Source: Coprothermobacter proteolyticus DSM 5265 (GTDB taxonomy: Bacteria; Coprothermobacterota; Coprothermobacteria; Coprothermobacterales; Coprothermobacteraceae). Taken from it: a DNA stretch of 64,000 nucleotides. Under the pieces are notes generated by a model. The model searched no databases, was not told the DNA's origin, and saw only the letters and a list, made by a program, of their open reading frames with translations. Below, piece by piece: positions 59,479-64,000 of the stretch. Every line of letters starts with the position of its first letter. Position 1 is the stretch's first letter. The DNA lies in assembly GCF_000020945.1 (NCBI RefSeq), contig NC_011295.1, positions 372,001-436,000 on the forward strand. Reading direction: 5' to 3'. The position numbers and the translations under genes are program-made.

Positions 59479-60333
59479 ATGGAGCCACAGAAAAAGAAAT
59501 TCATATCATACGTGGTGTTAATCGTTGCAATAGTAGCACTCTTAACAGTCGCTTTGTGGAACGGGTTAGTAGTAAAAAGCTATGTGCTAAGTTCAAAGAA
59601 GCTAACAGATCCGGTGAGATTATTAATTCTCAGTGACCTTCACAGCAGCATGAATGGTAAGAATCAATCATTGCTACTTGCAAAGATAAGAGAGCTGAAA
59701 CCAGATTTGGTTTTCCTAGTAGGCGACGTTGTGGACGATAAAAGGCCACAGGAAGGTGCGCTGCAGCTTTTAGAAGCAATAGCTCCTGAATATCCGTGCT
59801 TTTATGTAACGGGGAACCATGAATTTTGGTCAGGACGTGCAGATAATATAAAAAACACAATTCGCAGTTACGGCATTGAGGTTTTGGAGGGTAACTGTGA
59901 AACTGTTACAGTTGGGGGGCAAAGAATCCAAGTGTGTGGTGTAGATGACCCAGACGGTTTTGAGCAGGAAAACTTCTTTGGGCAAGAGATTTCCCCTGAA
60001 TGGGATGAACAGTTTGAGAGATGCAAGAAGCAGCTAAATACTGACACGTTTTCTATACTACTGTCACATCGCCCTGAGCGGGTCTCATATTATGACGGCA
60101 GCGGTTTCGACCTTGTGGTGTCGGGGCATGCTCATGGCGGGCAGATAAGAGTACCTTGGCTCTTGAACGGACTTTACGCGCCTAACCAAGGCTTTTTGCC
60201 CAAATATGCTGGAGGAGTTTACGACCTTGGAAGCTCCACGATGATCGTTAGCCGTGGGCTCGCAAAAAGCTTCATTCCAAGAATATTTAATCCACCTGAA
60301 ATCGTCTTAGTAAGCGTGGAACCGAGAGAATAA
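59479..60333 (+). CDS. Membrane-anchored calcineurin-like phosphoesterase (YaeI/YkuE type)
   Basis: About 284 residues with one N-terminal membrane anchor (KFISYVVLIVAIVALLTVALW). The metallophosphatase motifs are complete: LLILSDLHSS (DxH), FLVGDVVDD (GDxxD), YVTGNHEFWSG (GNHE), ILLSHRPE (H) and VVSGHAHGGQIRVP (GHxH). The family cleaves phosphodiesters, including lipid substrates in YaeI-like enzymes. The start at ATG 59479 is preferred over 59461; neither has a clear ribosome site. The next gene is convergent and ends 12 bases away. Confidence 0.92.
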   Translation: MEPQKKKFISYVVLIVAIVALLTVALWNGLVVKSYVLSSKKLTDPVRLLILSDLHSSMNGKNQSLLLAKIRELKPDLVFLVGDVVDDKRPQEGALQLLEAIAPEYPCFYVTGNHEFWSGRADNIKNTIRSYGIEVLEGNCETVTVGGQRIQVCGVDDPDGFEQENFFGQEISPEWDEQFERCKKQLNTDTFSILLSHRPERVSYYDGSGFDLVVSGHAHGGQIRVPWLLNGLYAPNQGFLPKYAGGVYDLGSSTMIVSRGLAKSFIPRIFNPPEIVLVSVEPRE

Positions 60334-60345
60334 TTCTGCTTTGTG

Positions 60346-61398
60346 TTAATTCAATTCATGGTGGTGCTCAAAGCTGCAATGTTCGTGTGAATGCCCAAGG
60401 GGTTCATGAGCGTGCATGTGCTTATGCCAACCGAGTACTGTTCCATTATGAATGTGGTTGTGGTGTCCATCGTTGTGCCGGTGCCAGTGATTGTGTGTTA
60501 CAGGTTCATGTGTGTGGGCATGCTCGTGCGGTTTTGTGGATGATAGGTAGGTTCCTACGATCATTAGTGGCAATGCTATGGGGAACAGTACGTTAGGTGG
60601 TGTTCCAAATAAAAAGAAAGAAAGCGCAACACCTATGAACGGCCCTACGGCATAGAAAGCGCTGGTACGTGCAGCGCCTAAATAACGCTGTGCAGAAACG
60701 TAAAAAAAGATGCTAAGCCCATAGGCAACGAAACCGAGAAGCAAAGCAACAGTAATATGTGAAAGGCTTGAGCTCATTTGCCCGAACAATGCGGCAATGC
60801 ACAGAGAACCTATGCCCGAGCAAAATCCTTTTATGACGACCACTTCCATTGGATCTCTCATAGAGAGCATCCTGGTGCAGTTGTTCTCTAAACCCCAGCA
60901 CATAGTGGCGCCTAGTGCAAGAAGCGAACCAAGGGATAATGTGTAGTTAGCGCCTAACTCCACAGACAAAAGGATGCATGAAATGGTAATGAAAAATATT
61001 GCGGCCCAAAGTCTTCTACTAATATGTTCGCTGAATAATATAAATGCGATGAAAGCTGTGGCAACGATTTCGAAGTTGCCCAAAAGCGAAACTGTGGCTG
61101 GATTGGAATTTTCAAGGCCATACATGAACAGTATTGGGGCAGCTATATCTAAAGCGACCATTCCCATTACGTATGGGAAATCGCTTTTTGCTATGTGGGT
61201 TTCAGTTTTTCCTCCACCTACAGCGCCTCGAATTATCATAAGAATGAGCACGCCCACACCTGCGCCAAGGTATAGCAGAGCTGCCATCAAAGTTGGGGGT
61301 ATGTCACTGAGAAGAATTTTAGAAAAAGGGGACGTTAAGCTGTAAAGTGCAGCAGCCAGAACTGCTAACAAAGATGCTCTTTTTTCTTTCGCATTCAT
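60346..61398 (-). CDS. EamA-family (DMT) transporter with histidine-rich C-terminal tail
   Basis: A 350-residue transporter with ten membrane segments in two EamA halves: ASLLAVLAAALYSLTSPFSKILL at the start, LLGNFEIVATAFIAFILFSEHIS ending the first half, and GAARTSAFYAVGPFIGVALSFFLFG in the second. After the last segment, about 60 residues carry more than 20 histidines (HEHAHTHEP, HWHRHNDGHHNH, HSHEHCSFEHHHE), which very likely bind zinc, nickel or cobalt. DMT members move drugs, amino acids or metabolites; the tail suggests a metal or metal-complex substrate, or metal-dependent control (inference). Confidence 0.9.
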   Translation of the reverse strand: MNAKEKRASLLAVLAAALYSLTSPFSKILLSDIPPTLMAALLYLGAGVGVLILMIIRGAVGGGKTETHIAKSDFPYVMGMVALDIAAPILFMYGLENSNPATVSLLGNFEIVATAFIAFILFSEHISRRLWAAIFFITISCILLSVELGANYTLSLGSLLALGATMCWGLENNCTRMLSMRDPMEVVVIKGFCSGIGSLCIAALFGQMSSSLSHITVALLLGFVAYGLSIFFYVSAQRYLGAARTSAFYAVGPFIGVALSFFLFGTPPNVLFPIALPLMIVGTYLSSTKPHEHAHTHEPVTHNHWHRHNDGHHNHIHNGTVLGWHKHMHAHEPLGHSHEHCSFEHHHELN

Positions 61399-61589
61399 GG
61401 AATATGGCCTTCTTTAAACCCTTTTCTATTCATAAGCAACATTATTATAGCTGTGACGGTGGTTTCATGCAAAGATGACTTATAATGAAAGTTAACATTC
61501 TCGTGGGGCGATTCAAGTATGATGACCCTTCGTTTTGAATCTAATGGCGTTGGGTATAAGTTATATAACTGAAACAAGGGGTGATGACT

Positions 61590-62264
61590 TTGGCAGAAAA
61601 AGACAAGTTGGACGAAGTTCTCGAATATTTCCACTTAAAATCATCTGAGCTTAAGATGACTGCATCGGAAACAGTGGAAGATGAAATAAAGGTTCTGCAA
61701 GATGTTATTAAGTTCGCTCAGCGAAAACTGGAAGAATCCACCGGTGAAGTGAAGGAGAAAATTCAGCAGGTAATTGACTTTTCAGAAGAGAAGATTGAGG
61801 AACTCCAGTTGAAGACGAGTTTAGGCAGCGATGAGGCAAAAGAAGTTGTTGCATCCATAGCTGACCAGATGGAAGAGCTCATAGATGAGCTGAGAAAATC
61901 AGATGTTATGAAAAGAGTAGGGGACGTGGCAAAGAGTGTGGGTGATTTGCTGGGCACTCTTGGCAAGAAGGTTGGAAAGAGCGCTTCTGAACTTTCGCGA
62001 GTTATTGCTTTGCGAACAGACTTAAGCAGGTTGAATTCCAAACGCCGAGAACTTGTAACTCAGATTGGCGAAATGGTCCATAAGAGGCTCAGCGAAACAG
62101 GTAGCTTAGTGCTTACGGAGGAACTCCTAAAGCTTTCTAAAGAAGTGGAAAAACTTGACATGGAAATTAAAGCAAAGAAAGAAGAACTTAAGCGTGTGGG
62201 GAAAGAAGAAGACCTTTCTGAAGAGCAGATAAACACTATAATAAAGGAAGCTGACCAAGGGTAA
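61590..62264 (+). CDS. Coiled-coil protein of unknown function
   Basis: About 224 residues, almost all charged helix: EVLEYFHLKSSELKM, then heptad-rich stretches (VLQDVIKFAQRKLEESTG, VEKLDMEIKAKKEELKRV) separated by a small amphipathic region with glycines (VGDLLGTLGKKVGKSASEL), which may touch membranes. No domain is recognised. AAGGGGTGATGAC directly precedes TTG 61590, the best spaced start; ATG 61584 and GTG 61581 are alternatives in the same frame. It lies 48 bases before rubrerythrin, which has its own likely -10 box (TATAAT 62281-62286). Confidence 0.7.
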   Translation: MAEKDKLDEVLEYFHLKSSELKMTASETVEDEIKVLQDVIKFAQRKLEESTGEVKEKIQQVIDFSEEKIEELQLKTSLGSDEAKEVVASIADQMEELIDELRKSDVMKRVGDVAKSVGDLLGTLGKKVGKSASELSRVIALRTDLSRLNSKRRELVTQIGEMVHKRLSETGSLVLTEELLKLSKEVEKLDMEIKAKKEELKRVGKEEDLSEEQINTIIKEADQG

Positions 62265-62312
62265 CATTATTTTGATGTATTATAATATGAGCAAAAAAGG
62301 AGGGGATGTTAA

Positions 62313-62822
62313 ATGCACGAAATGACAAAGAAGTTCTTGGAAGATGCATTTGCGGGTGAGTCCATGGCTCACATGAAGTACATGATTTTTGCCGAAGATG
62401 CAGAGCAAAAGGGGCTGACAAAGCTGGCGAATCTGTGGAAAGCTATCGCTTATGCAGAGTTTGTGCATGCGAAGAATCATTTTAAGGCATTAGGTAAGTT
62501 TGGTGAGGTGCCTGCCAACTTGCAGTCGTCCATTGATGGAGAAACCTTTGAAGTGAACGAGATGTATCCTGTGTACAACAACGCAGCGGAGTTTCAGGGT
62601 GAAAAAGAGGCTGTGCGGACTACGCACTACGCACTAGAAGCTGAGAAGATCCATGCAGGCATGTACACAAAGGCATTGGATTTGGCTAAACAAGGTAAGG
62701 ATTATGATGCCGACAAGATCCTCATTTGCCCCATTTGTGGCTATACCGTTGAAGGTGAAGCTCCAGACAGATGCCCGATTTGTGGCGCACCAAAGGAGAA
62801 ATTCGCAGAGTTCAGTGTGTAA
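62313..62822 (+). CDS. Rubrerythrin
   Basis: A 169-residue rubrerythrin, a non-haem di-iron peroxidase used by anaerobes against hydrogen peroxide. The four-helix ferritin-like domain contains the iron ligands in FAGESMAHMKY, EFVHAKNHFKAL, EKEAV and YALEAEKIHAGMY. The C-terminal rubredoxin-like domain has CPICGYTVEGEAPDRCPICG. AAAGGAGGGGATGTTAA precedes ATG 62313. The next gene (DUF72) begins within its last codons, an overlap of eight bases, so the two are cotranscribed. Confidence 0.97.
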   Translation: MHEMTKKFLEDAFAGESMAHMKYMIFAEDAEQKGLTKLANLWKAIAYAEFVHAKNHFKALGKFGEVPANLQSSIDGETFEVNEMYPVYNNAAEFQGEKEAVRTTHYALEAEKIHAGMYTKALDLAKQGKDYDADKILICPICGYTVEGEAPDRCPICGAPKEKFAEFSV

Positions 62823-63549
62823 GGGAAAACAACAGGTTTTCATTGGAACCAGTGGTTACAGCTATGGCCACTGGAAAGGAACGTTTTACCCAGACAATAT
62901 GAAAGGGGAGCAGATGCTCCCCTTTTATGCTTCAAAGTTCAACAGTGTGGAGATAAACAGCACTTTTTACCATATGCCGCGCTCTGCCACCGTGGAAAAA
63001 TGGCTTGATTGCTCACCGGACGACTTTGTTTTCTCCCTAAAGGCTCCTAAGACTATCACCCACATAAAGAGATTGTCCGATGTGGAGGAAGTGGTAAACA
63101 GGTTTTATGAAGCTGCCAGTGTTCTAGCCCATAAGTTGGGTGTTGTTCTGTATCAACTTCCGCCTTCTTTAAAGAAGGATTTGACTTTGCTTGAAGGCTT
63201 TCTAAAGCTACTTGATAGAAAACCTGGGAAGAAAGCAGTGGAACTGCGCCATGTCAGCTGGGTTGGTGATGATGTGTTTGAACTTCTCAAGCAACATAAT
63301 GTGGCTTTTGTCGTTAGCCACGGGGATAATTATCCTCTTGTAACTACTCCTACGGCAGATTTCATGTACGTGAGGTTGCACGGATATCCTGAACTTTACC
63401 GGTCGAGCTATTCTGTGGATGAGCTCCAAACTTGGGCAAACCTTATTCGAACGTGGCTTGAGCAGGACAAGATGGTGTACGTGTACTTTAACAACGATGC
63501 GGAAGGCCATGCTGTGAAGAACGCTTTGGCCTTAAAAAGCCTTATCTAA
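62815..63549 (+). CDS. DUF72 family protein (second copy)
   Basis: About 244 residues of the DUF72 family: QVFIGTSGYSYGHWKGTFYPD, FNSVEINSTFYHMPRSATVEKW, VLYQLPPSLKKDL, KAVELRHVSWV, YVRLHGYPELY and YVYFNNDAEGHAVKNAL. It is diverged from the copy at 1515-2258, roughly one third identical by eye. The long frame from 62653 reads through rubrerythrin in another phase; GTG 62815, overlapping the rubrerythrin stop, gives the conserved N-terminus. Pairing with a peroxide-detoxifying enzyme hints at a role in oxidative stress, as inference. Confidence 0.88.
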   Translation: MCKGKQQVFIGTSGYSYGHWKGTFYPDNMKGEQMLPFYASKFNSVEINSTFYHMPRSATVEKWLDCSPDDFVFSLKAPKTITHIKRLSDVEEVVNRFYEAASVLAHKLGVVLYQLPPSLKKDLTLLEGFLKLLDRKPGKKAVELRHVSWVGDDVFELLKQHNVAFVVSHGDNYPLVTTPTADFMYVRLHGYPELYRSSYSVDELQTWANLIRTWLEQDKMVYVYFNNDAEGHAVKNALALKSLI

Positions 63550-63590
63550 GCAATTCACCCATTGAGCGGTTTTCTAAAAACAGCTGCTGC

Positions 63591-63596
63591 TATAAT
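63591..63596 (+). promoter_or_regulatory. Extended -10 box of murI (leaderless type)
   Basis: TGC-TATAAT, an extended -10, ends seven bases before GTG 63604. There is no Shine-Dalgarno sequence. Confidence 0.55.
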
Positions 63597-63603
63597 CGTA
63601 AGA

Positions 63604-64000
63604 GTGAAATCCTATCTTGTATATGATTCTGGAATTGGCGGCGCTTGGTTTTCTCTGGAGTTACTGAGACGTAAAAAGGCGCATCGCGTTGTTTTTTACG
63701 CTGATACTTTGAATTTTCCCCTTGGGCTAAAATCGGAAACAGAGCTCTATAACATTCTTGACCAATTCTTTGGTTACGCCAGTGTCGCAGCTACTAAACC
63801 TGCTGAGGTGTTTGATGGGATATTCTTAGCTTGTAACACCATAAGCAGTGTGTATTTACGATATTGGCCAGTTTTCAAGAAGAAGGTTCCTTTTCCCATT
63901 GTTCACACATACGCATATCATAATGGCCTAATTGGTTTACCTAAACCACTCATACTGGCAACTGAGGCTACGGTACGGGCACGCATTTACACTTACTTCA
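63604..64000 (+). CDS. murI: Glutamate racemase, N-terminal part (partial)
   Basis: The frame from GTG 63604 is open to the window end (132 codons). It encodes the N-terminal half of glutamate racemase, which makes D-glutamate for peptidoglycan: LVYDSGIGGAWFSLELL (DSGxGG with the catalytic-site Asp and Ser), FYADTLNFPLGLKSETE (like YGDxxxxPYGxKS) and IFLACNTISSVYL (the first catalytic cysteine). The second cysteine lies beyond the window. The start has no ribosome site, but an extended -10 is seven bases upstream. Confidence 0.88.
   Translation, partial: MKSYLVYDSGIGGAWFSLELLRRKKAHRVVFYADTLNFPLGLKSETELYNILDQFFGYASVAATKPAEVFDGIFLACNTISSVYLRYWPVFKKKVPFPIVHTYAYHNGLIGLPKPLILATEATVRARIYTYF

Noticed and set aside
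59265-59636. 123-codon frame before the phosphoesterase
   Set aside because: No domain or ribosome site, and it runs 150 bases into a well-supported gene in a different phase.
62653-62814. N-terminal extension of the second DUF72 gene
   Set aside because: It lies within the rubrerythrin coding sequence in another phase and shows no conserved residues.

Overview
The window looks like one contiguous piece of a bacterial chromosome. It is gene-dense, of moderate GC by eye, with many 4-base start/stop overlaps and strong Shine-Dalgarno sequences of the AAGGAGGTGAT type. Several signs point to an anaerobic, probably thermophilic bacterium with a thick or S-layered wall: HSP20, rubrerythrin, an SLH-domain surface protein, family X polymerase with a PHP domain, and a Bacillus-like tadA-SRP RNA-dnaX-recR-tmk-darA-holB-ricT order. 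Coprothermobacter or a close relative fits best, but that is inference and no search was run.

Layout. 1-5157: end of uvrA, a fabG-like reductase, then a leftward operon of a histidine kinase without a response regulator, a membrane protein, a DUF72 protein and an unknown protein. 5325-7502: lemA with a strong terminator; a leftward set of small genes (DUF1659, DUF2922, YvrJ) ending in a glucosaminidase; a divergent XRE regulator with a dyad-rich control region. 7532-14025: carboxyltransferase subunit, secreted protein, O-antigen-ligase-like protein, FMN riboswitch and ribU, trmN6-like, truncated plsY-like, rsmI, mobA-like and hsp20. 14103-26295: a surface-polysaccharide region with a MurJ/MviN flippase, five glycosyltransferases (two sharing a near-identical DNA tract), UDP-glucose dehydrogenase, UDP-xylose synthase, and a broken plus an intact UDP-galactopyranose mutase. 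26276-29406: ndk, polX, gpmA. 29504-34240: a two-gene operon of large secreted proteins (C39-like peptidase; eight-repeat Ig protein) sharing copper-amine-oxidase-N type modules. 34366-40430: gltX, alaS, a CCA-transferase-like gene, rplM-rpsI, tRNA-Arg. 40518-49022: SLH protein, TSUP permease, GNAT, M1-like peptidase, S2P-like membrane peptidase, lipoprotein, rfbA. 49069-57461: information-processing block tadA, tRNA-Ser, SRP RNA, dnaX, recR, R3H ATPase, tmk, darA, holB, ricT, tRNA-Leu, sepF, smpB, tmRNA. 57716-64000: small accessory genes (DUF4180, PNPOx-like, GNAT, phosphoesterase, His-tailed EamA transporter, coiled-coil protein), rubrerythrin with a second DUF72 gene, and the start of murI.

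The most unusual signals are: (1) the YvrJ/DUF2922/DUF1659/glucosaminidase module with its divergent XRE gene and operator-like dyads, which resembles a small holin-lysin cassette without a phage; (2) a repeated arrangement in which a -10 box lies 6-9 nt before a start codon with no Shine-Dalgarno, suggesting leaderless mRNAs for at least seven genes; (3) a gene-conversion-like mosaic in tandem glycosyltransferases; (4) a truncated PlsY-like gene translationally linked to rsmI.
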